From positions 14,444,016 through 14,508,015 of the forward strand of contig OW203734.1 in NCBI GenBank assembly GCA_934045075.1: a DNA stretch of 64,000 nucleotides, in the 5' to 3' direction. Numbering within the stretch: position 1 is the first letter of the stretch; each line of letters begins with the position of its first letter. Source of the DNA: Yponomeuta sedellus (lineage: Eukaryota > Arthropoda > Insecta > Lepidoptera > Yponomeutidae). Shown in pieces: positions 22,646-33,020 of the stretch. A program made the position numbers and the translations under genes. Below the pieces are notes generated by a model that saw nothing but the letters and a program-made list of their open reading frames with translations, was not told the origin of the DNA and searched no databases.

Positions 22646-23305
22646 ATGAAAATATTAACTCCAAAATGCCGAACTAATTATCAACGGTGGCATAATTATA
22701 TTCGCTCGAGTAACAATAAAATTTAAATATGGAACATAATTATGTTCTCTTTTTATATTTTTAAGTTTTGAATTTTGAGTACAATAACACTCTTTAATTT
22801 TACCAGTTCTTTCTGAAACACCCTATGTATTTCAGTGTTGTCAAACCTAAAAGTTTGCTATCAATATATTTGGAAATCAAAAATTATTCCGAGTCTTAAG
22901 GGCAGACAAAAATTCGTGAATTTTTCAGCAGTTATTATTAGATCGCGAAAAGTTTTTTCATTAAGCCTCGAAAGTATTTGGAAAATTCGCCCCGATATAA
23001 AAGGCTTCACGAGAGATTTTCAAAAGTTTCTAACTCACTTCTAAAAATTAAGTTTGGATAGAAATTAGCCCCGGCCAGGGAAAAATAAATTTACGAATAT
23101 CGTTCCAACCTTCGGTTAGCAAGCGGATTCTGGTCTAAGTAATAGCAAAGTTTTCTTTGTGACTTGCAAAAGGACTAAAATATATATCTTTTTTTTTAAA
23201 CTGCTGCTAAGTTTAAATTTCTTGTAAAGTTTGTACAAATGTTTGCATGAGCGCTGCGCCGACCAGTGCGATCGAAACTTCTAGCTCAATATACCTTTAT
23301 TCCGT
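22646..23305. other. Unrecognised intergenic DNA
   Basis: The 69-aa frame at 22835-23044 has no recognised domain. Confidence 0.35.
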
Positions 23306-23356
23306 CGCCAAACCGAAGTTAGTCATATATTAAATATGACTAACTTCGGTTTGGCG
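23306..23356. repeat. Perfect 51-bp hairpin
   Basis: Arms of 23 bp (starting cgccaaaccgaagttagtca) around the loop attaa, with no mismatch. Confidence 0.9.
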
Positions 23357-23644
23357 TTTACAATGTTAAAGTATGACTTCTTATTTTTACATGGCATAAC
23401 ACGTAAAGATTGGATGGGATTAACAGTTGAGAGATAATGAAATTTTGCGTTTCTTTTTGTCGCAGCCTTGACATAACTGCCCATAGAGTATGAATTTATG
23501 GACAAACAGTCATGACCCAGACCAAGGGGACGAGTCTCTAAAACGCATAGTTGTTCAATAGAATCATTGTTCAATAGTCCGGTAATGGTCGTTTCGTTCA
23601 CACTAGGCGATTGGTTACAAGACTATATCTTAATAATCTTAGAT

Positions 23645-24045
23645 CAGCGGTTCTTAACCCTTTTTGTCTACGGACTCTTTAGAAAATAAAGCACAATTTT
23701 AATATAAAGACTATCTAAATAAAAAAAATCTGTATAAAATAGGTTAATGTGAAGGTTGGTGCTGCTTTTTTGCAACTAAATTAATGATTGTTGGGTTGAC
23801 GTTACTACTGAGTTGTAGTCGCAAATTGGATTCCACTTGAAATCTGTTTCTGTATTTGATTACACTAGATACACAAGAGCAGGAAATGAATTGAAAAAAG
23901 CAGTTGAAAGAACAGAGGTTGAAAAAGACAGTAAATGTATAAATTTTTTATCTTTGAGATTGGTAAATGCTCCGTAGAGAAGACTGCGGACCCCCATACA
24001 TGGGGCCCCCTAGAGGTCCGCGGACCACATGTTAAGAAACACTGT
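23645..24045. mobile_element. hAT-like MITE
   Basis: Left end cagcggttcttaaccctttt and right end ttaagaaacactg form imperfect inverted ends with inner gtctacggactc and gaggtccgcggaccaca. This wording is typical of hAT-derived repeats. I could not find a clean 8 bp duplication. Confidence 0.55.
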
Positions 24046-24224
24046 ATATCGCAAAAAGATCCGATAGAACCTAAGGGGGTTGTAGTATAACAAAAATATA
24101 TTTTTTTATTATGGGACCTCTGTTATTGTGAAAAAATGTGAGCTTATGAAGTTCTTGTTAGTAAAATAATAAAATGATTATTTCAAATTTCAAGTTTAAT
24201 TTCAAAGTTACGTACATTTGCGAA

Positions 24225-24480
24225 TTTGTAGTCGCAACACCACACGCTAACTGTGAAGGAAAACATCGTGAGGAAACCCGCAGCTTGGTTGGCTCCGCAC
24301 GTATTGACTAGTCTTTCCTGTGGACTAGGCCGACTAGGCTGTCAGGATGGTATAGGTGCTGGGCAAGCCTACACCATCTATAAAAACCATGTCCCAGGCA
24401 CTACAGCGTCGGAGTGGTCCCTTCACCCATCTAGTGTGAGTGAAGATACCACTGGACGCTGTATAAATCATCTCATTAAG
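24225..24480 (+). mobile_element. SINE family C
   Basis: acatcgtgaggaaacccgca, cctgtggactaggccgacta, ggtataggtgctgggcaagc, atgtcccaggcactacagcg and ggacgctgtataaatcatct. Other copies at 61565-61830 (+) and 24837-24890 plus 27446-27665 (-, split by an LTR element). The 76-aa frame across it is a by-product. Confidence 0.65.
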
Positions 24481-24836
24481 TAGATGCAAAAAGGCCAATT
24501 ATATAGTAAAATAATAAAATGAATAGGACTTTCAGAAATCTGTCTCTATTTAAAAACTGTAAACTGTAAGTGATGACAACTGTATTGTTCCAATTTGTAG
24601 TAATAGAGCCAAAATCACAGATTAAAAGACAAAGTCAAAATTCTATAGAAATCTGGAGTAGGTGACGTAATTAAAAATTTTGATTTTAAAAATGGTACAG
24701 AAAAGAATAGAAAAAAAATGTTACAACGTTATAAGCTCTTTCATACATTTGCTATAATTTATTACTAAAAGTGATCTCTACCAGAGATATGGTGGAGATC
24801 ATTTTTCCATTTCTTTTAACAAATTCTTCACTTTGA
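24481..24836. other. Unrecognised intergenic DNA
   Basis: Contains a short hairpin tgatctctaccagag...ggtggagatca near 24772. No gene seen. Confidence 0.3.
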
Positions 24837-24890
24837 TCTTAATTATTGGCCTTTGCATTTACGTATGAGATGATTTATACAGCGTCCAGT

Positions 24891-25159
24891 TGGAACGTTG
24901 GGTAACTTTTATAATAATAAATAAACTCTGGAACGACTTCAGGTGTGGTTTTATTTGCAGATTTAGTATAATATTTTAATAAAACAGAAAAAACTGGATA
25001 AAAACGGATAAGCAGGTAAAAAGTCAGATCTGGTCAAAGCGTAAAGTAGTAGTGGTGAAAAATGAACGAAATCGAAGAATGTGTGACAAAATTTAAATAT
25101 TTGAAAATGATAGATAGAAAAAGAAATAAAAATGGTGTAAAGAGGTTTGCACCGTTACA
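24891..25159 (-). repeat. LTR (3' in element orientation) of copy II
   Basis: Plus ends tggaacgttgggta and gcaccgttaca. Differs from its partner by substitutions and small indels. Confidence 0.85.
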
Positions 25160-27183
25160 CTACCCGGGGGCAACCGGTAAAAAAATATTTTTTTTAAATA
25201 TATTTATTTAAAAAAAAATATATTTAAAAAAAAAAATTTTAATTTATAGTCAAAGGTCCGGAGTAAGGTCTATGAAGGTCGGGGATGTGGGATGGTAAGT
25301 AAATATAGTTATTCTTAAATATTAAAATAAAATAAAATATAAAAGATGGGCGATGAAAAAAATTTTGAGTGTGCGGGTGATATTTACAATGAATATTTAC
25401 ATTAGGCAGTTCCACTTTTATTCATCATCTATCATTCATCCCTAGCATGCATCATCTAGCATTGTCTTCATCTAAAGTGAAGCTGAAGACGTTCATTCAG
25501 TATAGACAAAATCTATTTTTATTAATTAGATTTATCCAGAAACTGGCCTAAATTAGTAATAGTCTTATTTAGCCAGTTACCACCCGCTGGTATTCGGTAG
25601 TGGTAAGGCTTATTTATTGAGTCACAATCCGCTCTATGAAAGTTATTTACATTTTAACAATATTTATAATATTGGGTACATAATACCCGACGGGGTAGAT
25701 TCCGTCGTAGTAGTGCTCTCAAGAGCTATGGTGGGGTAAACACCGTAACGCGTTTAATTATATAACGCGATTGATAAATAAATTAGTTGACCTAGGCTTA
25801 TTTAACGTGTTGTCGCCGCACCTGATTGAATGTTTGGATGTTCTAAAAAAAATGGTTAGCAAATGTCCTGGAGGATAGTGGTGAAAGTGTGCTTAGTAAG
25901 CACTAAAGGATAGGTAAGTTAAAAAGGGTACTCTAAGTTTAAGGTTTAGAGATACACAAGGTAAGGGTAGTTTAAATATAGTTAATAAATAAATAGACAA
26001 ATAGTATGAAGATGTGTCCGAAAAGGTAATGTGGTGATTAAATATACAGAAAATTAGAACTATAAAAAAGTGGCATTGGTAGATTTTGTACAAGTTGACA
26101 GTTAAAATAATTAAAAGGAATACGGATAATAAGAAAAGAGGTTAAGAAATTATTTTAGTAATGAGGTAAGGATGGGGTGAGGGTGAAGTTTTTATTTTAT
26201 TGCCAAAGAGTTCCTTGTAGGTTTAACCTGTGGAGGTTTTATTTTGAATTTTGAAAAAGGATGAGGTGAGGGTGAAGTTTTTATTTTATTGCCAAAGATT
26301 TCCTTGTAGGTTTAACCTGTGGAGGTTTGTTTTTAGAATTTTGAAAAATTTTATGACAATGAATGGTGTCAGAATTACTGACGTCTAGAAATTTGGTTTG
26401 CAAAGATTTTGTAAATAATTATAATTTAAATTTTAATAATATAATATTGTTATCAATAGACTATATGAGTGCAGTTTCGCCTTACCTTCGAGTCGGCCTC
26501 GAAGACCTAGAGGGTAAAGCTCGGCTGTCTACGTGTAATTACCTAGGATACTCTCCTGAGGCAACGTAAGTTAGTAACCAGTCTCACCTGGAATTATAAA
26601 TTCCAGGTTACCGAGGTCTATGGAACTGCTAGTGAGCAGCCTGTGGTTGTGTAACTGTCTGATAAATGCGTGTAGAAGTTATTGATTGTATACTGTTGGT
26701 GTATACTAACTGTGGTATGTTTCGGTTAGGTGGGGTGCAGATATATAGAATAAGACTTTTATTAGAGCCAAAAATTTGCTACTATGGGTGAATCTACTTA
26801 GTGAAAAATGGTCAATGAGTAGTTATGATGAATTACCTTGTGGTCCAGAAGTCAAGTCGCACTTTAAAATTAATTTAATATTTTATTTATAAAACACTTA
26901 ACAAAAAAAAAATCTTGCAGCTCTTCAGAACTGGAAAAAGTCCGACAGAACCCTTGAGCAAGGCTGGGGAGCTCCAAGGGATGCGTGTGTGATGTATGAG
27001 GTCGTGGGTCGTGGGTTTTTAAGCAGCAGCAGCAGTTCGACGATTGTACACACGTATAATCGTGGTAATCGTACTCGTATTTGCCTTCGCACTCGCACCG
27101 TAGTCGCGGTGGGTGGGCTTTGTCGTCTCGGCGTATCAAGCCGTGGGGTGACGTTGGGTTTCGTTATTATCGTTGGGCGCCAG

Positions 27184-27445
27184 TGGAACGTTGGGTAACT
27201 TTTATAATAATAAATAAACTCTGGAACGACTTCAGGTGTTGTTTTATTTGTAGATTAGAAGTATAATAAAACAGAAAAACTGGATAAAAACGGATAAGCA
27301 GGTAAAAAGTCAGATCTTGTCAAAGCGTAAAGTAGTAGTGGTGAAAAATGAGCGAAATCGAAGAATGTGTGACAAAATTTAAATATTTGAAAATGATAGA
27401 TAGAAAAAGAAATAAAAATGGTATAAAGAGGTTTGCACCGTTACA
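27184..27445 (-). repeat. LTR (5' in element orientation) of copy II
   Basis: Adjacent to the tRNA-Lys-type primer site, with the same terminal sequences as its partner. Confidence 0.85.
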
Positions 27446-27665
27446 CAGTGGCATCTTCACACACACTAGATGGGTGAAGGGACCACTCGGATGCTGCAGT
27501 GCCTGGGACATGGTTTTCGATGGTGTAGGCTTGCCCATCTATACCACCTATCCCATCCTGACAGCTCAGTCGGCCTAGTCCACAGGAATGACTAGTCAAT
27601 ATGTGTGAATTCAACCAAGCCTCGGCTTTCCTCACGATGTTTTCCTTTTAGCGCATGATATTGCA
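27446..27665 (-). mobile_element. SINE family C, right part
   Basis: tagatgggtgaagggaccac, cctgggacatggttttcgat, gtcggcctagtccacaggaa. Continues the fragment at 24837-24890 once the LTR element is set aside. Confidence 0.7.
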
Positions 27666-28277
27666 ACTGCAAATTCACAAATGTACGTAACTTAAAAATT
27701 AAACAAAGTAATTGGTACATGCTTCACTGGGGATCGAACCTGGGTCTCTTGATCTTAATACTTAATCTGAAAACCGGTTTTAATCATTTTAACACAAAAG
27801 CTACGTTTTTATTTAGCCACTACGAGTATAACATATTCTCTCAAAGCCAAAAAGAAAAAATTCTCACAAATTTTCTGAACAAAGTTCGCACTTAATTTGT
27901 CCGTTTTTCACTATATCTCTATTTACTTCAAGGTAGAAGAAATATTAAATTTTTTGTGTAATTTAGTAAAGTTGTGTAAGTACTTTCTTACTTAAATTAG
28001 AAAAGGGTTGAAAGTTTTCAAGTCGGGAACAAAGGCAATAAATTTTCAGTTATACCATGACAAGTAATACAAGTTTCAATTCTAACTGCTAAACTATTCA
28101 CAATAACACTCTCCGGGCACTACCCGCACCACTATCCACATAGCCCAAGGTTAGCTAGAAGCAAATGCTCATTTGTATTAAGCTCGGCTATGTACAAATA
28201 TGCTTATTGTGCTACAGAGAATTTTCTAATCCAATCTAAACTAGGAGAAAACCTATATCTTAAGATCTTTTAACTTT
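27666..28277. other. Unrecognised; possible tRNA-like relic near 27720-27750
   Basis: ctggggatcgaacctgggtc resembles an inverted tRNA T-arm. Too little remains to assign. The rest is unrecognised. Confidence 0.3.
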
Positions 28278-28413
28278 TTAAGGCCCACTTGCGTCCAAGG
28301 CCTACTCGAGTTATCTGGTTAAATCGATAATTTCGCATACGAAATAATCGTTTTAACCGGTTAACTCGAGTGAAATAAGCTCACCCGGGCTGAAAACACA
28401 AGTGGGCCTTAGT
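28278..28413. mobile_element. Short palindromic MITE
   Basis: taaggcccacttgcg left and cacaagtgggcctta right. The interior is also partly inverted (tactcgagtta against ttaactcgagtg). Confidence 0.75.
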
Positions 28414-28509
28414 GATTAGACTTTTAACAAACTATTACCTGGTTACAAAACTAGGAATCTATAATATACTTAAATCATATAAGAGAGACCGAGTAGTATG
28501 TAAGTAAAT

Positions 28510-28575
28510 GCATCTGTGTGTGTGTGTGTGTTTGTGCGTGTGCGTCTGTGTGTGTGTATGTGAGTGTGTATGTGA
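28510..28575. repeat. (TG)n-rich compound microsatellite
   Basis: Runs of tgtgtg broken by gcg, tctg and tatg. The overlapping minus frame of His/Thr repeats is an artefact. Confidence 0.85.
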
Positions 28576-29296
28576 GTCTGATGATTGTTGTATATGAAAA
28601 GATAAGATAATTTATGAATTATTACTTTGCTAGTAAATAGAAAATTAGTAACATAGTACGGCACAATAATCTCTTATACGTATAGAGTATTCCAATATTT
28701 ATATCGGACTTTTCTCAACTGTCCTTCAAACTTTATTACAGAACTTGTTTTGAAATAAAAAAATACCCCGATTCAAAACCCATCCGACCGGCATCATTCA
28801 AATAGGTTGTTCTATTTGAATATCGAGCGGTATCTAGACACCTGGCATTGAATCTTTTCAAAAAAATTACTGTAACAACGTTACAGAGGGCGGGTTACAT
28901 AATGAACCCCTATTTTTATGTAGGTACAAAGAATGAATTATTATTCATTAAATTTTTTTCAAAATTAAACTCTATAACTATTAAGATAAAGATCATTCCG
29001 CATAGCAGTTCCATTTGCACTTACGAGAAGTAACGACTGAGTTAGAAATACCCTTAACATACTTTCGAGAGGAAAATTAAGCGTTATCGAGGACAAAGTG
29101 GAAGAGGTTGACAATTTTCTTTATTCAATAGTGTTTACTTAATGCTATCACTGTCAGTTATTACTTAAATGACAGAGATAGATAACAAAATGAGCCCCGA
29201 AAGGTTCGTAACTCCTTAATCAGCACCAGAAACCTGCAAAAAAGTCGTACAATCAGCGGAAAAATATTATGATTAGCAGAATAAATAAATAATGAC
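28576..29296. other. Unrecognised intergenic DNA
   Basis: Small inverted pair aataggttgttctatttgaat near 28800. No gene recognised. Confidence 0.35.
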
Positions 29297-29305
29297 AGTC
29301 AGCAA

Positions 29306-29529
29306 TTAAAAACGTATTTAGAGGCCAAAAATTCCACCCATGCTGAGATTCGAACCCGCGACCTCTGGCTATCCATGCCAGCGCTCTTTTCAACTAAGCT
29401 AATGGGTGACTCACCGGCATCAGTGAAATTTCGAACCTCTTCACAATATTCTCTGTATTACGAATTTTTAGCCTCTGAATAAGTTTTTAAAATTATCCTT
29501 AGCACGGGTTAGTGCATTAAAAAGAATAT
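29306..29529 (+). mobile_element. Palindromic tRNA SINE with antisense tRNA module
   Basis: 5' arm aaaaacgtatttagaggcca, antisense tRNA (gagattcgaacccgcgacct, then atgccagcgctcttttcaac), antisense head (tcttcacaatattctctgta), then directly the tail arm and agcacgggttagtgcattaa. Flanked by agtcagcaa at 29297-29305 and 29530-29538. The tRNA promoter boxes therefore point against the tail. Confidence 0.88.
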
Positions 29530-29821
29530 AGTCAGCAAATAAGTTTATTTAATTTTGGTACTGAATTTTGGTTATTATTAATATAAGAAATTTCTGATGC
29601 ACTATTTGTTAGGCAGCTCAGAAAACCTTTTGCTCCGTACAATGCCAAACTACGAGGCTCGATAAATGCGTAATCTCAGGTGTAACTAACAACTTTTGCC
29701 GTCAGAAAATACTTTAATTTAATCGAAACGGCGTTTTCATATCTGATCGCTTTAATAACATCCAAACTTATACCTTCTATGCCCGCGGCTGGCCGTTTTC
29801 TTTATCTATATCTATCTATAA

Positions 29822-29985
29822 TCAGCCCACATTAACCCACTGCTGGGCATAGGCCTCCTTTTTACTACGCCATTCCTCACGGTCCTGTGCTAATCTGATC
29901 CATCTGTGACCCGCAACCCTCACGATGTCGTCTGACCATCGTGTCGGTGGTATGCCAACCAACCTCCTCTCTTCATCTTTCAGTT
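29822..29985 (-). pseudogene. LINE reverse transcriptase C-terminus remnant
   Basis: Minus frame reads DEERRLVGIPPTRWSDD, then IVRVAGHRWIRLAQDREEW and EAYAQQWVNVG. RPPTRW-DD, WxRxAQDRxxW and AYVQQW are the usual C-terminal words of lepidopteran non-LTR reverse transcriptases. Only about 55 residues remain. The upstream part lies at 30122-30345, separated by an insertion. Confidence 0.8.
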
Positions 29986-30120
29986 CTATCCATCCCAAGG
30001 TTGTCTGGAAGAGATCGCTTTTAGCGATAAGACCGCCAATTGTATACGGCAATACTTAGATTATGTAAGCCTTTTTATGTATTTTGTATTCTGGTGTGTA
30101 CAATAAAGAGTTCTAATCTA
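29986..30120 (+). mobile_element. LINE 3' UTR inserted in the remnant
   Basis: aaggttgtctggaagagatc, cgcttttagcgataagaccg, ttttgtattctggtgtgtac and aataaagagttctaatctaa match a common lepidopteran LINE 3' end. Relatives at 62180-62300 and 59695-59785. Confidence 0.65.
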
Positions 30121-30121
30121 A

Positions 30122-30345
30122 TCTTATCTCCTTCCCTCCCTTGGCCACCACTCCGATACTGCCCTGGTCCACCGGCCGTCTTCCCTTCTAGCCAAGTGTC
30201 CCGCCCATCTCCACTTTACTCTGTGATCCGCTTAGCAACGTCTTCGACCTTGGTTCTTCGACGAATTTCTACGTTGGGTAAGCGGTTCACAAGCGATATG
30301 CCCAGCATGGCACGTTTTCTATATATAAATAATATTTTTTTCTTA
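30122..30345 (-). pseudogene. LINE reverse transcriptase remnant, upstream part
   Basis: Minus frame reads RKRAMLGISLVNRL then EIRRRTKVEDVAKRI, followed (after frame breaks) by wording typical of the segment before the RPPTRW motif. It belongs with 29822-29985. Confidence 0.75.
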
Positions 30346-30650
30346 CATGGGACTTTTTTGCTAACGGTGAAGGAAAACATTGTCAGAAAACCTGCCGTCA
30401 GACACAAACCTCAGCGCTTGAAATCGCCAGTCCATGGTGTGCACGCTTGATGTGTACGCATATACTATCTCTCTCTCTCTGAGGGATGGCCTATTCCCTA
30501 CTATGGGACCTTTAAAGAGGTAGGCTGCATTACTTTTTTTTTTACAGCTATTTAGAAGCCAATTTTGGATGCGGCAAGCTGAGAGGCGCTATGGCGCTCA
30601 TTAGGGGAGGGCTATGTTCAGCACTGGACTATTACATGAAGAAAAAGAAG
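30345..30650. other. SINE C, D and dispersed-repeat fragments
   Basis: 30360-30440 has gtgaaggaaaacattgtcag (family C type). 30480-30530 has ctgagggatggcctattccc (family D type). 30560-30650 has ggcgctatggcgctcattag and gggagggctatgttcagcac, the inverse of the repeat at 595-676. Confidence 0.45.
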
Positions 30651-30895
30651 AACAGCCTCGTTGGCGCAGCGGTTTGGCACGCTGACTGTAAACCGAAGGT
30701 CTTGTGTTCGATCCCCGGCCGGGTCAAGCTAGGAAACGAAGTTTTCTAGTTTCTCTCGGGTCTTGGATGTTATCTATTTATAATTTACTGTATTAAATCT
30801 ATCGTCGAGTTAGCACCTGTATGACAAGTCATTTAGTTGTACTTAGTATGGGGCTAACGAGATCTGAGTACTATGTCCATAAATATAAAAAAAAA
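30651..30895 (+). mobile_element. tRNA-derived SINE (family N)
   Basis: cagcctcgttggcgcagcgg (A-box region), gtgttcgatccccggccggg (B-box region), then a body ending ctatgtccataaatataaaa. The copy at 38195-38440 matches end to end. Confidence 0.8.
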
Positions 30896-31349
30896 GAATT
30901 TTGATTAAATTTTTCATCGAAACCGTTTTTTTAGTACCCCTTGTATTTGCTGCTAAACTTAGAAAGGTTAGATTTACAATCCCTCACAATAGATGAGGCT
31001 TCACCTTTGTTAACCACAGACGTAAGTAACGGGACAAAAGGGAGATGGTTGGTAATTTTCCATTCCCTTGGCTCCGATTTTCAAGTTACTCGAAAGCTTT
31101 GAAATTTCTCTCGGCTGAAATTAGCTTGTGTTTGAATACTGTGTTGAAAACTAGGTGCTGTATTTTTATTTTACACTGAATTGAAATAAAAGCTTGGTTC
31201 GTTCGTATACATCATTTTAGTGAAGGATTATTGTTATCATGATCACAAACAGGCTCTTACCTTAAAGACGGTGGTGGTAGCCCAATGAACTAGGTAGAAC
31301 AATGGACTCGGAAGCGAGAGACCTAGGTTCGATTCTAAGTAAACTAAAC
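30896..31349. other. Unrecognised; tRNA-like relic near 31268-31340
   Basis: gcccaatgaactaggtagaa and agacctaggttcgattctaa resemble A and B box regions of a decayed tRNA-derived element. Confidence 0.35.
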
Positions 31350-31453
31350 AATAAACTAAGTCATAGGTAATAAACTAAGTCATAGTAGAAAATAAACTAA
31401 GTCATAGGTACTGCCCGCAATGGCGGGCAGTACCTATGACTTAGTTTATTTTC
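31350..31453. repeat. Triple direct repeat joined to a perfect hairpin
   Basis: aataaactaagtcatag occurs at 31350, 31369 and 31391, and inverted at 31434-31450. The last direct copy lies inside a perfect hairpin with 31-bp arms (31388-31418 and 31423-31453) around the loop aatg. Confidence 0.9.
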
Positions 31454-31484
31454 AAAGTTAGGTCCAATCTGCGAATATAAGGGT

Positions 31485-31640
31485 ATAAAAATTGGCCCTG
31501 GCTGGGGACAGAAAAAATCCCAGGTCTTGGATGTTTACATGTTTGTGATGTTGTTGTTTCTGGTTCCCACGATAAAGGGTATCCTAGTGTCGTTCCAGAA
31601 ACAATGTATGTGCCCGTATGTAAATGTTATGTTATAATGT
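31485..31640 (+). mobile_element. SINE family F, 5'-truncated
   Basis: ggccctggctggggacagaa, caggtcttggatgtttacat, ggttcccacgataaagggta and gtatgtgcccgtatgtaaat. Confidence 0.7.
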
Positions 31641-31644
31641 TATG

Positions 31645-31890
31645 TACCCGAAACCGGTGTGCGTGCATGCGACGACTAATTAATGTTGATGAAGTGGAAG
31701 ATGTCTGTCTGGATCGTGGCAATTGGTATACCCTGGTCTTTGTCTGCCCCTCTGGGATGCAGGCGTGAGATTGTGTATGTATGTATAATTCAATGTAATA
31801 TTTATATCGTAGCATCTTAAATCCCGTCTACGTTTACCATCAGGCTTGACTGGGCTCAAGTGCCAAGCTGTCATACTTAAACAAAGGTCA
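31645..31890 (+). mobile_element. LINE family G 3' end and a second LINE 3' UTR piece
   Basis: 31645-31790 has gtacccgaaaccggtgtgcg, cctctgggatgcaggcgtga and a gtatgtatgtata tail. 31815-31870 has ccatcaggcttgactgggct, also at 38070-38100. Confidence 0.6.
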
Positions 31891-31894
31891 TAAT

Positions 31895-32085
31895 ATAACA
31901 TAACTTCACCCCTGTATCCCAGAGGGGTAGGCAGAGATTAGGGACTGCCACTTGCCACGATCCTGACAGATCACCTTCGCTTCATCAACGTTCATAAGTC
32001 GTTGCACGGACGCACGTCGGTTCCGGGTACTTTTTATCTTCCCCTTTCCTAATATGTCGCCTAGAAAGAATATTGAGATTTTCAT
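31895..32085 (-). mobile_element. LINE family G 3' end
   Basis: cctgtatcccagaggggtag, gatcctgacagatcaccttc and gttccgggtactttttatct match 12957-13130. Confidence 0.75.
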
Positions 32086-32089
32086 ATTA

Positions 32090-32280
32090 TACTAGCTGAC
32101 AAAGTGAACTTCGTACCGCCTAACAGTCGATTTTTTTTCCCTTCGTAAGAACCATCCTCGTACTTCAAGGAATAATCTTAAAAAAGAATTAGCAAAATCG
32201 GTTCAGCTCCTCTTGAAATTTGCGCTTACCAACACATTCAGCGATTCATTTTTATATTATAAAAGATGTAGTTCACTGTA
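32090..32280 (-). mobile_element. Helitron-like non-autonomous repeat (family L)
   Basis: actagctgacaaagtgaact at the left and atttttatattataaaagat at the right. On minus it starts near tctataatataaaaatg and ends gtcagctagt, i.e. TC...CTAG before T. Relatives at 36853-36993, 38678-38848 and 55580-55945. Confidence 0.6.
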
Positions 32281-33020
32281 TCTTACATTCAACGCTATTT
32301 CAGCCAACTTTGGTGCGGATTTGTAATGAGCATTTCCAAAATTGTCACCGTCTCCTCGGAATTGTACGGAATTTCGTTGCGTGTTTCCATCCTATTAAGA
32401 TAAGCCAAGAGCGAGATGCGTGGCCCGAGATAAATGACGCGAAACAAAGTGTTAACACAAATCTTCCTCTGAAAGTCTTAAGATAACTGGAACATTAAGT
32501 GCGCCCTGTCCCGAAATGATACGGAAAACTTACCCGTCGCTTCCAGATAGTTGAAGGTTTTAATTATAAAAAGTACTCAAAAGAAAAATGGAGAGGATTT
32601 AAATTTTTACACAGTAACCAGTAATAAAGTTCTAAAATTTCCATCCTGCAAAGAGTAGTATGGAACGTCAATAGCAACTACCTACTTATCCAATTAAAGC
32701 AAAAACTTCAGCCTTTGCATCGACATTATGACATGATTTATACAGCGTTCAGTGGCACCTGTACTCACAATAGATAGGTCAACTTAGACCCTGGTATGCC
32801 TGAGACATGTTTTTTTAAATGGACTAGGCTTGGGTAGCATTAAAGCAATTTGAAAGTATTACCCCTCGCTCTTCCATCTATGACCTCTTGGCCTTGAATG
32901 TAGCAATGGTTTTCGATTGTTACTCGTATTATTAAAGTCAGGTCTTAGGAGGTTATTTACCAACCTGTATTAGGATTAATGTGTTAAGTGCTTCTTACTA
33001 ATTCGACCGATTTCCTTTCC
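32281..33020. other. Mostly unrecognised; SINE family C piece near 32700-32770
   Basis: cagcctttgcatcgacatta and gatttatacagcgttcagtg match the end of family C. The 88-aa frame at 32220-32486 begins in a Helitron-like repeat and is not credible. Confidence 0.4.

Larger units (their letters stand above)
24891..27445 (-). mobile_element. Non-coding LTR retrotransposon, complete copy II
   Basis: LTRs 24891-25159 and 27184-27445 flank about 2.02 kb with no gag or pol frame. Target duplication is cagt (24887-24890 and 27446-27449), and the insertion splits a SINE family C copy. The primer site TGGCGCCCAACG (minus; plus 27171-27182) is one base inside the right LTR and fits the 3' end of tRNA-Lys. 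The interior shares long blocks with copy I (ttgagcaaggctggggagct, gcagcagcagcagttcgacg) but has only about one internal 356-bp unit. LTRs differ at several positions, so it is older than the BEL/Pao insertion. Confidence 0.85.
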
